The notes: a model not told the origin generated them from the sequence alone. A DNA stretch of 64,000 nucleotides from Turicimonas muris (GCF_002221595.1 NZ_NHMP01000001.1:496001-560000), one strand, 5' to 3'. Shown: positions 18,142 to 28,583, counted from the first letter of the stretch. Made by a program: numbers and translations.

Positions 18142-21100
18142 ATGCAATTTATTAAAAATGGTCCGGATATTCCGAATGAACTTCTGCAGGCTCATGAAGA
18201 AGGCAGTGTCGTGTTTTTTTGTGGTGCTGGCATTTCGATTCCAGCGGGCTTACCCGGCTTCGAGGCGTTTGTAGAAAAAATCTATGAATTGAATGGAGAA
18301 ATTAAATCTAAAAGTGAGGAAGAGGCATTTAAGACCAAGCAATTCGACATCACCCTTGATCAATTTGAACGTCGGCTTACTGGGGGCAGGGAAAAACTAA
18401 GAGAGGTTATTCCAGAGATCTTGACCCCTACTCCTAGTAAAAGAGGGGCGACCAAAACCCACCAGGCTCTTTTACAGCTAGGTCTGTCCCGTGACGGTCA
18501 TTTAAGGTTGGTAACCACAAATTACGATCGTCTGTTTCATTTAGCGGCTAAAAAAATAAAGATGCCGTTAAAAGAGTATGGGGCTCCATCCTTACCGATC
18601 CCTAAAACGAGTCGTTGGGACGGATTGGTCTTTCTTCACGGTGTGTTGCCTAAAGATGTTATACAAAACTCAGACTTGAACAGTTTAGTAATGACAAGTG
18701 GGGATTTTGGATTAGCCTACTTAACTGAACGTTGGGCTGCTCGGTTCGTAACCGAACTTTTTCGAAATTGGGTTGTCATCTTTGTAGGATACGGTATTAA
18801 TGACCCTGTTATGCGCTATATGATGGATGCACTGGCTGCCGATAGGAGATTGGGAGAGAGGACTCCTCAAGCTTGGGTATTTGCTGGCTACTCTCCGGGA
18901 AAAGAAGATGAGGAGAAAAGTAAATGGGAAGCCAAAGGGGTAAGACCAATTCTTTACTATTCGGGGACAAGAGGAGATAAACATATTGGACTGCATAAGT
19001 CCTTGCAAGCCTGGGCGGCTGCTTATACAAGCGGAATTGGAGCTAAAGAGAGCCTTGTTCTTCAGCTAAGTTTAGCGCATCCTCAAAACAGTACACCCCA
19101 GGATGACTTCGTCGGTAGAATGCTATGGGCTCTATCTGATCCTTCTGGATTGCCGGCAAAACGTTTCGCCGAGTCAAAGCCTACTCCCCCTCTCGACTGG
19201 TTTTTTGATGTATTTACTCAGAATAATTTTTCTAGCAAAGACCTTCCCAGATTTGGAATAACCTCCCGAAACGAGAAAGATTCATCACTTAAGTTCAGTA
19301 TGTTTAATAGACCTGCGTCCTATGAGTTTGGCGCATGGATGAATCTTACCGGTTTCCCAGTTACTAAATGGGATAACGTGTTCTACGAATTGGCTCACTG
19401 GCTAACTTTCTACTTAAATGACCCTCGGTTAATATTGTGGTTCTCAGCGCAGGGAGGTTGTATCTCTCCTCGACTTAACTTTTTGTTTACATATACATTA
19501 AATCGATACAGCTCCTTTTCGAAAACTCAAGCTGAGAATTTTAAAAAGGAGCATCCATTTTCAATTCCCAGTTCACGGATGGAAAAACTCTGGCGAGCAC
19601 TTCTCACAGGACGGATGAGAAGTCTACGTGAAGATTATTGGCCCAATAGTTTAAAAATAAAAGGAATGAGTTCGATAGCCCGAGTTGATCTTCGAAGAAG
19701 ACTATCACCGGTTGTAGTTTTACGTAAAACTTTCAGCGCAGAGAATACTCCCGATAAACGCGACTGGGTGAGGTGTGAGCTTACTCTGAAGGATACTGAA
19801 GCAATAAAAACAATAAAAAATGCTCTTTCGAATATTACAAAAGAAGATTTGTTGTTGCTAGTTTCTGAGTTAGAACTAGTCCTAAAAGATGCCTTAGATT
19901 TATTTCTTGAACTCAACGATTATGACCCGTGGCCAGATATTTCTTATCTTGATCTTCCTTCTGTTGAGGAACATCCACAGAACCCGAGATTCGACGGTTG
20001 GACTCTTCTTGTTCAACTGCTAAGAGATTGTTGGCTGAGACTTCTTGATATTGACGTGGCCCGAGCCACTCAGCGGGTATTAGACTGGTTTGAACAATCT
20101 CAAATTACTTTTAAACGCTTAGCGCTTTTCGCTGGAAGTAAAAATAAAGACATTCCTCCAAAAATTTGGGTTGCGTGGTTATTGGCAAATGGCGCTTTCT
20201 GTTTGTGGGCGGTAGAAACACAAAGGGAGACATGTCGATTATTAGTCCTTCAGGGTAGCCAATTAAAGTTACGAACTCAACGACAATTAGAGTCTGAAAT
20301 TTTACAAGGGCCTCCGAGAGATATGTATTCTGAGAGTCTTCAACCTGCACGGTGGAATGAAATAAAAGAACATGAAATTTGGCTGCGCCTCATTAAACTA
20401 AAACTTTCAGGTCTTCCTTTAAGTAAGAAAGCCGCTTCACGTCTTGAAAAAATTTCTGAAAGTCATCCAGAATGGACGACATATCAAATGGAAAGAGAGG
20501 AATTCACACGGTGGTTATCTTTCCCAGGAGATCCAGGCTTTAAGGAGTTTTCTGCACTTGAAGTCCCTCCTGCAAATTTGAATGATCTTATTGAGTGGCT
20601 AAGAAGAAACAAGAACGTCCAAAGATTATTCTTCCGAAGTAAGTGGATAGAGGTTTGCCGAAGTTCTTATGAAGTTTGTATGCAGGCATTAATTTCCCTA
20701 GCTCGCCAAAATAAATGGCCTGAAGGTGCATGGCAGGCGGCTTTACAGACATGGAGCCAAAAAGGAATCGCAGAGAAATCTTGGAAAGATCTGGCTCCTA
20801 TCGTAATTTCGAAAGAGGTAATTATCCCTGAGGCTCTTCTTCCTTCATTCAGTTCGTGGCTTGAGTCCAGCTCTCAAATTTCTGTTGTTCCAGAAAAAGA
20901 AATCCTTGACTGTTGCCGAATACTTCTCGAAACCTTACAAAACTCCAAGGTCGATTCTTTATTAAAGAATATTTATGAGTCTGAAGATGCAGTTACTTCA
21001 GCAATCACCAAACCCGCAGGAAATTTAGCTTCTTCGATTATTAACCAAATCAACAAAAGAAAGTTTAGTGATAAAGAATGTATTCCCCTCGAGTACAGAG

Positions 21101-21936
21101 AATTTTTAGATATGTTCTGCAACCGCAAATTTTCTTTGTTTGCCCCAGCCAGGGTCATTCTTGCCTCGAACACGATTAACCTATTTAGAATTGATCCGGA
21201 ATGGACTAAAAAGCATTTGATCCCATTTTTTGATTGGGAGAATCCAAGGGAAGCTAGTTGCGTCTGGCAAGGTTTTTTATGGTCTCCTCGTCTTTACATT
21301 CCTCTGTTTTCTCCTGTAAAAGAACAATGGTTTGAAACGGCAAAACATATTGAACAGCTAGGAAGGTATAGGGAGCAATATGCGACGTTTCTCACGTATC
21401 TAGCGTTGATGCTGCCTGAAGGGGTTACAAACAGGAACTTGATTAATGCTTTCAGAGAATTCAAAAAAGAGGACTTGGAAAAAGCCTCTCAAGCGCTACT
21501 TCAAGCATTTCAAAGTACGGATGCTAAAAAAGAAATTTACTGGCGATCACGAGTTCGGCCTTTTATTCAAAAGATTTGGCCTAAATCAAAGGACTTAGTT
21601 TCTCCCCGGATAGCCAAGGATTTTGCGAAAGTTGCTTTAGCTAGTGGTAAAAGATTTCCTGAGTCCTTAAGGATCGTGCATCCTTGGATCTCGAGTATTG
21701 AGGAGATATCGGTTGTGATAAATATGCTTCGAGAATCTACCCTTTGCGAACAATTCCCAGATGAGAGTTTATCCATGTTGGACACTATGATCTCCGAAAA
21801 GCCAAATCAGTATCGATTTTTGGATATCGGTGACTTAACAGAATGCTTAGACCAGATCTCTGTTCATCTACCTAACATTCGGGAAGATAAGAGGTTTAAA
21901 AAATTGGAAGAATTTCTTAGAAGGAGAAGCGTCTAA
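18142..21936 (+). CDS. Large SIR2-domain NADase protein (defence-associated sirtuin, DSR-like)
   Basis: 1264 aa. N-terminal SIR2 domain (about 1-290): VVFFCGAGISIPAGLPGFEA (GAGxS NAD loop), LVTTNYDRLFHLAAKK (TxNYD catalytic Asn-Asp), LVFLHGVLPKD (catalytic His), VIFVGYGINDPVMRYMMDAL (GYSxxD-type). All NADase signature residues are present. The remaining roughly 970 residues are helical, rich in Trp and Leu, without another known motif, consistent with the solenoid sensor region of DSR1-type proteins (about 1,290 aa). Known: DSR proteins deplete NAD on sensing phage proteins. It is flanked by Gabija-like genes and by a convergent giant HTH-nuclease protein. No membrane segment. The defence role is inferred from family and location. 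Confidence 0.85.
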   Translation: MQFIKNGPDIPNELLQAHEEGSVVFFCGAGISIPAGLPGFEAFVEKIYELNGEIKSKSEEEAFKTKQFDITLDQFERRLTGGREKLREVIPEILTPTPSKRGATKTHQALLQLGLSRDGHLRLVTTNYDRLFHLAAKKIKMPLKEYGAPSLPIPKTSRWDGLVFLHGVLPKDVIQNSDLNSLVMTSGDFGLAYLTERWAARFVTELFRNWVVIFVGYGINDPVMRYMMDALAADRRLGERTPQAWVFAGYSPGKEDEEKSKWEAKGVRPILYYSGTRGDKHIGLHKSLQAWAAAYTSGIGAKESLVLQLSLAHPQNSTPQDDFVGRMLWALSDPSGLPAKRFAESKPTPPLDWFFDVFTQNNFSSKDLPRFGITSRNEKDSSLKFSMFNRPASYEFGAWMNLTGFPVTKWDNVFYELAHWLTFYLNDPRLILWFSAQGGCISPRLNFLFTYTLNRYSSFSKTQAENFKKEHPFSIPSSRMEKLWRALLTGRMRSLREDYWPNSLKIKGMSSIARVDLRRRLSPVVVLRKTFSAENTPDKRDWVRCELTLKDTEAIKTIKNALSNITKEDLLLLVSELELVLKDALDLFLELNDYDPWPDISYLDLPSVEEHPQNPRFDGWTLLVQLLRDCWLRLLDIDVARATQRVLDWFEQSQITFKRLALFAGSKNKDIPPKIWVAWLLANGAFCLWAVETQRETCRLLVLQGSQLKLRTQRQLESEILQGPPRDMYSESLQPARWNEIKEHEIWLRLIKLKLSGLPLSKKAASRLEKISESHPEWTTYQMEREEFTRWLSFPGDPGFKEFSALEVPPANLNDLIEWLRRNKNVQRLFFRSKWIEVCRSSYEVCMQALISLARQNKWPEGAWQAALQTWSQKGIAEKSWKDLAPIVISKEVIIPEALLPSFSSWLESSSQISVVPEKEILDCCRILLETLQNSKVDSLLKNIYESEDAVTSAITKPAGNLASSIINQINKRKFSDKECIPLEYREFLDMFCNRKFSLFAPARVILASNTINLFRIDPEWTKKHLIPFFDWENPREASCVWQGFLWSPRLYIPLFSPVKEQWFETAKHIEQLGRYREQYATFLTYLALMLPEGVTNRNLINAFREFKKEDLEKASQALLQAFQSTDAKKEIYWRSRVRPFIQKIWPKSKDLVSPRIAKDFAKVALASGKRFPESLRIVHPWISSIEEISVVINMLRESTLCEQFPDESLSMLDTMISEKPNQYRFLDIGDLTECLDQISVHLPNIREDKRFKKLEEFLRRRSV

Positions 21937-22171
21937 TCACTGAATTTCTGATGTGAAAGTCGATCTCCTTCCAATTCATGGTGGTATCGCCACTAGTTCG
22001 GTGCCATCGTTAGATACGTTTTCATTTTGGCCCCTTGGGAAGCTTGTCCGCGGGATTTGTCAGTGAAAAGAGTCATCGGCGGCTGTGGAGAACTTTATGT
22101 AGAGGCGGAATCGGAGGTGTTTAACAGGATTCTGCGAGGAAGGGAGATCCTGCGCAGAAAACCACAGATAA

Positions 22172-23105
22172 TTAGCTAAGCCAGATCTTTTCGCTTTCCC
22201 AGTTCAAAGGGAAACCAAGCTCTGATTGTTCTTTTTGGTTTAGAAAATCTAGAACGAGTTCTTTAACTCTTAGTTTCCAGGTGGATGTTGGATTTAACGT
22301 GCTCATTATGTGGGATAAAATCAGAAGTTCGTTATAAATCCTGTTGTCAGCTTCGTTTTTTCCTTTCGGGTTCTTAACCATAGGAGAGGTTAAATGTTTC
22401 TCTATGAGGGGGAGTCTTGTATTAAATTTTCGATCCCAAAGACGATTGTGGTGGGCGCATATATTTCTTAATGTCTGAAAGTTGCGCATGATCCCTTTAA
22501 AAAGATCAATGTTCGGCACCCCTACGGAGTTTTACGGGGGTACTCTTTGTGTTCTTAATCCAGCGTAGAAGTTCGCCGAAATTCATACAAGATGTGACCA
22601 TCCAAATTGGTGGAATAGGCGGAGTCGAATAGTTATCAAAATAATGCTTGATTTCAGTAGACGAAGTTCGTGTGGGTGATACTTCCTTAATTAATAAATT
22701 GAGACTTTCTTGATATTAGTTGAAATCTTCAAACAGTGTCCAGTCCATGTGAGCATGGGATCCATTAAACTCAGACATTTTGTGAGCTCATGAAGATCGT
22801 AAAGACACCTCGATTCGTTCTATAGCCTCCATAACAAGCAATCTTAATTTTTGATCGAAAACATAAAATCTCATAGCGTCATCGAATGTTGCGCCTTTAC
22901 AGAATTTGTGGCTCCTTGAACCATCTGAATTCTTTTCTTCTAGAAAAAAGAAATAGGAGCTTAGTCGGTAGTATCCAATCGTCTCCAGTTGTTTTTCCGC
23001 TTTAGTTGTATCTAAAACTGTGAGACCTCTTTCCCTGAGTTTGTCAACTTGCTCAGCAAATGTTGTGTGAGGCTTATTAAATTTCTTTTCTGGCTTAGAC
23101 TTCAT
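22172..23105 (-). pseudogene. Decayed Abi_2 (AbiD/AbiF-type) HEPN gene
   Basis: The 5' part (from 23105) reads KPHTTFAEQVDKLRERGL and GYYRLSSYFFFLEE, the Abi_2 start, to RIEVSLRSS, then an in-frame TGA. The same frame continues AHKMSEFNGSHAHMDWTLF to an in-frame TAA and then IKHYFDNYSTPPIPPIWM with MNFGELLRWIK. After a frameshift near 22520 the 3' part carries FQTLRNICAHHNRLWDR, the HEPN RNxxAHH ribonuclease motif. So two nonsense codons and one frameshift have destroyed an otherwise complete gene. Known: AbiF-type HEPN proteins are abortive-infection toxins held by a neighbouring small RNA. A structured element lies just upstream at 23128-23182. Confidence 0.82.
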
Positions 23106-23127
23106 CTTGGTGTTGTAAGAAAAAGAA

Positions 23128-23182
23128 ATCCCGCGGAGTGAGCATCATCCTCAGATGAACTGAAGAGCTAAGCTTGCGGGAT
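23128..23182 (-). ncRNA. Candidate remnant of an AbiF-associated small RNA / hairpin upstream of abi_2
   Basis: Outer stem ATCCCGC/GCGGGAT (23128-23134 with 23176-23182) encloses an inner hairpin TCATC-CTCA-GATGA (23145-23158). Read on the minus strand it is followed by TTTCTTTTTC, a terminator-like T-run, ending about 15 nt before the abi gene start. Known: AbiF-type toxins are paired with an upstream structured RNA. That this is that RNA is inference; it may be only a terminator or leader. Confidence 0.4.
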
Positions 23183-23473
23183 GTTGTTACTGATATGCTA
23201 ACCAAAAGAAATTGAAAAGTAAACAAACCGTACATAAAAAGATACAGAAACAGCCCGATGGAGGGAAAATACGGAACTCATTTTACTTTTCCTACTCCGA
23301 TAAACACCGCAATCGACGGCCTCTCCGGGGAAAACAAACTACGCTATGAAATTAGGGCAGACACAAAATTCCAGACACTTCTCTTTTTGCGTTTGACGAT
23401 CAATACGTAATGTTTTCTGGAGCCAAGTATAAGATAACCATCGTCATCCCAGGGAAAGAAGTGCTAATTGTTG

Positions 23474-26400
23474 TTAGAGGTAAATTAGTCCTATTCGGTC
23501 TTCAATCTTGTCCCTCTCCGCTTCCCAAACCGCATCTTTTTGGTACTCTCGGCTTAACGTCATATAGACAGAATCGGCGACGAAAGGATAGCTCTCTTTT
23601 ATCAATTCTCCTTGATATTGATACCGTTCTGCAAGTTCTCTTTCTTGAATTCCTCCCGGCTCCCTGGAGTACACACCTCTGGAATTGAAAAGTCCGGTTC
23701 TTACTCCTATACTGATTTTTTCGGAATGTAATTCTTCCATTATGTCTAGCAGGGTTGTTTTTATATCGGAACTTTGATACAACAAAGCTGAAGCAAATAA
23801 TTCTCCCAGTTTTTCGTCTGTTACCCCAATCCTATCAAGTGTTCTGGATTGCTCCCTTATAGTGCTTATCCATCCCATTAGATATTGATACAGCAGGTTC
23901 CTTTTACCATTGTTTTTTTCAGGTACTCCATGTAAATGTTCCAATAATAGGTAATATTTTCTGGCAATGTTTGGATTTTTTGGTCGTTGCATTATTTCCG
24001 GAGGATCTTCTCCTCCGTGCTTTCTTTTAAAGACACCAACTACGGCCTCAACGAAGATTTCTGGATGAGCCCATACATATTGTTCTAGACTTGGAAGCTG
24101 TGGTTCTTTTTGCCAGCGAGGTAGTTTGGTAAGAAATTCTATATATTGAAATTCAAGTATGGCTCTTTCTTCAAGAGGAATTGTGGAGTCCGAAGAAATC
24201 AACGCTAATGCTTCAACAACGTTATCGGGAACCAAAGGGCCTTCATTCAACGTTCCTACTTCTTCTTCCAACATAGCTCTCATAATCTTCAGAAGAACTT
24301 TTGTATCAATTTTTTGGAGTTGGAATTGAACTGAAAGGAAAGCCGCTTTTGCCCTTTTTACACTGATCAGTTTGTTGATGCTCTCTACGGCCTCTTCTTG
24401 AGTTTTCAAGAGTGGGAGACAAGACACATTTTTCCAATAGCGGTCAGACGCTTTATCTGAAAGAGAATTTAATAAATTCCAAGTTTTTTGGCGGTATGGG
24501 AAAAGCAGCAATAAATCCACTGCAAGTGTTTCTTCAATTTTCGGAGCTATACGCTTAAATAATGAACATTTTTGGTCGTCATTAAAGTTGTATGAAGCAC
24601 CTCTGGCTAACTCAAGGAATTCCTGATTTTTAAGACAATAAATGAAAAAATCTTCAAGCTCCTCGGATTTGACTACACTCTTGATTGCGATCTCACCAAT
24701 TAAACTTTGACATTTAGCTATTTTTGCAAAATGAAAAATTCCCTCAAGTCCATAGCAAGACGTGATTTCAGAGAGAGCTTCGACACGAAACTGAAGAAGT
24801 TTCTCTCCTTGGTCTAGTAGATCCCACTCTTCTGGCTTGTCACTCTCAGAGGAAATGTCAACCAAGCCAAAATTAAATAACCACATGTGTGTTTGGTAAA
24901 TGTCAGTGGGTTGAAGTTTTTTATAAAAGATTCTCGCTTGTTCTTTGGAATAAGAGAATCCCACGTCATGAATGCGGTGGACGAATCCGTGAGAATTAAA
25001 AAACCTTAGTCGGATCTCCTCCCTGACTTTGGCGAGCTCATCTTGAGTTGGTTTCTCCTTTACCCATTTATCTAATACAGACCAAAAATTGCTTTGCTGT
25101 TCTTCAGAGAATCTCGGGAGACGCCAAATTAAGTCGCAAAACATTTGAGAGTTATAGCTAGATTGAGATAATGCTAAATCAATTAAATGTCTCCTGAAGT
25201 TATTTGCTGGGATGATGTCTTCAAGAGGATTCCCGTAACCGACAGCGTCTGTTCGCCATAGGGGTTTTCGTGTGAAGTTCCCAACTTCTTGATGGAGGTA
25301 CTCAATCAATTGACAAAATACCTTCCATGCAGCTTCCGGATTATCTTTGAAAAGTCTTCCAATAGTAGAGACTCTTAACTTTAAATCTGCACTTGTCTGG
25401 GGCATCCACGGTTTTAGAATTGAGCAAAGAGAATGCAGAGGGGAAGACGAGCCGTTGCCCATCACTGACACAGACAGTTTTGCAAGGAGCTGGATTATGG
25501 TTGGAAAAATATCTGGATTCCAAGCAAGGATTTCTAGTGCGGAGAGAAGGCCAGAAGAATAGCAAGGAGAAAAGAGCGTAGTGGGGCGGGGTTTGAATAA
25601 TTCAAAAACCGCCGGCTTTTCTTGCTCAAGGTCATCCTTAATTATTTTAATAAAAGCTCTTGGAGCTGCTTCTGCATAGTAGCTTAAACAATCGGCTTGG
25701 GCCTCAAGTTTTCTGAGTGTCAAGGGATTCAGTATTTTGCAAATAATTCTAGCGACTTCAAATTCAGCATCAAAATATGCAAGATGGCTGAAAAGCTCGT
25801 TTCCATAAACGGAAATCAAAATAAGCGACTCGGCAATGCTTTTTCGCATTGCACTGGAGCAATGCCGTGTTTTGCCATGGCTGGAAGCGAGCCATCTCTT
25901 ATCAACTGGAAGGTCAAGGCTTGGGTCGTCTTCCGAGAGAACTTCAAACGCCACATCGAGAAAGTTGAAAAGTTCTGATTTTGTAATAAAAGGAGCAATG
26001 GCAAAAAGGGCATCAAACACAGAAACCATTCCTTGGTATTCTCCGATCGACCAGATGGGCGAATCACTGAGAAACATATAGGCTCTGATTTGTTTCTCTA
26101 GCTCTTCATAAGAGCATTTACATAATTTTGTTAACAGCCTTTTGTCATTTTCGTCTTCAGTGCACCAGACGCCGATTAAAGTAAGAGGAATGATGGGGGA
26201 AGAAGGATTTATCTCACGTGCCCACTGAGGGTATCGAAGGGCAATATTTGGAGAGAGCTGACGGCGGAGGACAGTTAAAGAGTGACCGCTTTTTTTCTCG
26301 AGTCTTTTAATCTCGTCTTCTTCAATGCCCATCTTCTTTAAAGATTTGGAGAGTCTCCCAGAAGTAAGAGGATGTAGGATGATATCGGCTTTAGTATGAA

Positions 26401-27565
26401 CCGCATTTTTGGTATAGATGCCAATGTGCTTAAGTTTTGAAGAGAACGGCGCAACTTCCAGTTCGACTTCTTTATGATAGGTCACAGCAATGAAATCGAG
26501 ATTTGCTTGAGCTAGCCTTGGAAGAGTGCCTGTCTTATCAAAAACTAAAGTTTTATCGGCGGCTTCTTGAAAAGATGAAAACGAGATTGATTGATGTAAA
26601 AAGGCTAGAGCCTCTTCGATAGAATCGGCTGAGACTTTTAGTGATTTGTTATCAGGATCGGATAAAAAAGTTTCTATCTTTTGTTTCCAGGTTTCTTTTG
26701 CCTGATCGAAAAGAGAAGAGTCAAGCTCTGGATTTGTTGAGTCCGCCCAATCGTGCCAGCATCTTTCTAAAGTTCGAATGTTTTCGGAGGGACGAGAGGT
26801 TTCTTCCGAGAACCATACTTGCGCTGACGGAGATTGCTCAATCCACTGCTCTAAATCACTGGCATCATAGGCTCTGACATCTCGCCATAGTTTTAATTTC
26901 TGTTTTTCCTCGACCCAAGCATCTTTTCCGGGCCACCTGCGAGTAGTCACAAAAACAAAAGTTACATTCTCTGGACTTTTATGCCGAAAAGCGTTAATGC
27001 TTTTTTGAAAATCCTCTTCGGCTTTCGTTTTGAAGTCTTTCTTTGTTCCTAATTCCCAAGTAGAGGTTCCTGCGGGGATCCATGGCGTGCAGCCTTCAGC
27101 CACGATAATTCCGTCACTACCGCGTCTTTCTCCATCATCGTTTCCTGGAAAATCTACCTTTTGCAGGCCTTTTCCGGTTGAGTGAACTAGCGTTCTAAGC
27201 AAAACAGGAAGGTGCGTTCTGGAAGAAATTGTATCGCTCCAAGTAACAATATCCTTTGCCAGAATCTTTAAAAAAGGCGGCACATAGGGACGAGTCTCTG
27301 AGGTAACGGCCTGTAGTGATAACCGGGCCATGTTAAACGAAGTTTGTAATTCCAACAATTTTGCAGCGGGTACTCCGAAGGCGGCTTCCAACTTTGCAGC
27401 CATCTCAGGAGAGGTTGAAATTTTACCGTTTAGAAAGTTAGACAGATTTGGTCGGCTTATTCCAATTATTTCAGCTGCTTTCGTTACTGTTAGATTTCGC
27501 GGATTAAGGTAATGTTCACGAATAAATAGTCCGGGATGGATCGGAGAAGATTGGTTCTCGTTCAT
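23474..27565 (-). CDS. HigA-type HTH / restriction-nuclease-like / NTPase-like giant protein
   Basis: 1363 aa. Residues about 8-75 are a HigA/VapI-type XRE domain: HPGLFIREHYLNPRNLTV, AEIIGISRPNLSNFLNGK, SPEMAAKLEAAFGVPAAKLL. Residues about 125-275 look like a PD-(D/E)xK-type nuclease: RGSDGIIVAEG, PAGTSTWELGTKKDFKTKAE, VTFVFVTTRRWPGKDAW, VRAYDASDLEQWIEQSP. Residues about 315-450 look like a degenerate NTPase region (DSIEEALAFLHQSI ... KKSGHSLTVLRRQLS); I see no canonical Walker A. The last roughly 850 residues are helical repeats. A palindrome lies over the promoter at 27581-27601, so the HTH may repress its own gene. No toxin gene lies upstream. Convergent with the SIR2 giant. Domain style suggests phage defence; exact function unknown. 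Confidence 0.75.
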   Translation of the reverse strand: MNENQSSPIHPGLFIREHYLNPRNLTVTKAAEIIGISRPNLSNFLNGKISTSPEMAAKLEAAFGVPAAKLLELQTSFNMARLSLQAVTSETRPYVPPFLKILAKDIVTWSDTISSRTHLPVLLRTLVHSTGKGLQKVDFPGNDDGERRGSDGIIVAEGCTPWIPAGTSTWELGTKKDFKTKAEEDFQKSINAFRHKSPENVTFVFVTTRRWPGKDAWVEEKQKLKLWRDVRAYDASDLEQWIEQSPSAQVWFSEETSRPSENIRTLERCWHDWADSTNPELDSSLFDQAKETWKQKIETFLSDPDNKSLKVSADSIEEALAFLHQSISFSSFQEAADKTLVFDKTGTLPRLAQANLDFIAVTYHKEVELEVAPFSSKLKHIGIYTKNAVHTKADIILHPLTSGRLSKSLKKMGIEEDEIKRLEKKSGHSLTVLRRQLSPNIALRYPQWAREINPSSPIIPLTLIGVWCTEDENDKRLLTKLCKCSYEELEKQIRAYMFLSDSPIWSIGEYQGMVSVFDALFAIAPFITKSELFNFLDVAFEVLSEDDPSLDLPVDKRWLASSHGKTRHCSSAMRKSIAESLILISVYGNELFSHLAYFDAEFEVARIICKILNPLTLRKLEAQADCLSYYAEAAPRAFIKIIKDDLEQEKPAVFELFKPRPTTLFSPCYSSGLLSALEILAWNPDIFPTIIQLLAKLSVSVMGNGSSSPLHSLCSILKPWMPQTSADLKLRVSTIGRLFKDNPEAAWKVFCQLIEYLHQEVGNFTRKPLWRTDAVGYGNPLEDIIPANNFRRHLIDLALSQSSYNSQMFCDLIWRLPRFSEEQQSNFWSVLDKWVKEKPTQDELAKVREEIRLRFFNSHGFVHRIHDVGFSYSKEQARIFYKKLQPTDIYQTHMWLFNFGLVDISSESDKPEEWDLLDQGEKLLQFRVEALSEITSCYGLEGIFHFAKIAKCQSLIGEIAIKSVVKSEELEDFFIYCLKNQEFLELARGASYNFNDDQKCSLFKRIAPKIEETLAVDLLLLFPYRQKTWNLLNSLSDKASDRYWKNVSCLPLLKTQEEAVESINKLISVKRAKAAFLSVQFQLQKIDTKVLLKIMRAMLEEEVGTLNEGPLVPDNVVEALALISSDSTIPLEERAILEFQYIEFLTKLPRWQKEPQLPSLEQYVWAHPEIFVEAVVGVFKRKHGGEDPPEIMQRPKNPNIARKYYLLLEHLHGVPEKNNGKRNLLYQYLMGWISTIREQSRTLDRIGVTDEKLGELFASALLYQSSDIKTTLLDIMEELHSEKISIGVRTGLFNSRGVYSREPGGIQERELAERYQYQGELIKESYPFVADSVYMTLSREYQKDAVWEAERDKIEDRIGLIYL

Positions 27566-27580
27566 AGCAATACCTGTTAA

Positions 27581-27601
27581 CTGTAAAGTTACGCTTTACA
27601 G
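27581..27601. promoter_or_regulatory. Operator-like palindrome CTGTAAAG-N5-CTTTACAG
   Basis: A perfect 8-bp inverted repeat with 5-nt spacer, 16 nt upstream of the giant HTH-nuclease start codon. A minus-strand -10-like TATACT (around 27606-27611) sits just upstream, so a bound repressor would cover the start of transcription. Spaced TGTAAAG/CTTTACA palindromes are typical of HigA-type autoregulation. Function inferred. Confidence 0.6.
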
Positions 27602-27611
27602 GAAGTATACT

Positions 27612-28004
27612 ACGAATGAACTGAATAACTAATTGATTTCTTGAAAGTATTTTTCTTTCTTATTTGAAATACAAAAAATACTTGCCTATGTGAAAAAACT
27701 ATTCCGATTTTCCTTTTCATTCAAGTGTTCTATAAGAAATAACATTTCTTAAGATAGTTAAAATTTTGTAGCAACCGGCAGTACGTTTTGTTCGCCCGTT
27801 GCAGCCCTAAGGCCAGACCAAACACAAAGTGGAGGAGAATTTTTTTCCCTACATAGAGGAAGAAGATGCGTTGTTAGGTTCACTATTCGTAAAAGGAGCA
27901 GTTTTTATAACCTGGCTCTCCGTCTTTGAACGCAGCCACCGCACTGCCAGCATGTTTGGAGGGGACGGATTCGCAACGACGGCACGAATCCTACCACTTG
28001 AAAT
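27612..28004. other. Intergenic region, nothing recognised
   Basis: About 390 bases upstream of the giant gene and beyond the transporter 3' end. Frame 27829-28035 looks like chance. No HigB-type toxin frame is visible on either strand. Confidence 0.3.
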
Positions 28005-28353
28005 TTATTCGAAACTGTGTGACTTTCTTCTCTGAAACCTAAAACTTAAAAGGGCCGATACCACTATTAAGCATATTCCTATTAATTCTGTTAAGCCGGG
28101 AAGTTCCTGCAAGAACAGATAGCCCAAGGCAATGACAAATGGTACTCCAGTGAATAAAAGACAAGAGTTAATGAAAGGATTGCCAAATTCCCAACCGATT
28201 GTTCGGGTGATTTGATAAAGCAGAGCAAAAATTACAATGAGATAAAGCAGAGGATCCGAAAAAATCAGGCCAAGGTTTTGAGAGTTACATGCTGCGCAAA
28301 ATCCCGCGCCTAACAGTAAGCAAGATATTCCGAAATAAAAAGTAACCAGTAAA

Positions 28354-28551
28354 GGGGATTCGTTGTGCTTGCCAAGTTCTCTTAAAAAGATTGAAGCTAA
28401 TGCCGAGCTTAAGCCATATGCAACTGCAATCCCGATGCTAACGTCTGAGAACTTATCTAGATTTGGATTGAAGATAATAAAGATTCCTGCAAGTCCGATA
28501 ATTACCGGGACGAAAGAACCGACAAAGCTTTTTGTTGAGAAGGAAACCGTT
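28354..28551 (+). repeat. Left copy of the 198-bp direct repeat flanking the IS1634-family element
   Basis: Base-for-base identical by eye to 30601-30798, beginning GGGGATTCGTTGTGC and ending GGAAACCGTT. It is a segment of the transporter gene, so it is a target duplication. Long, variable target duplications are a known peculiarity of IS1634. Confidence 0.92.
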
Positions 28552-28583
28552 CTTCCCGTCTTTAGCTTGTAAAAATAAAACAA

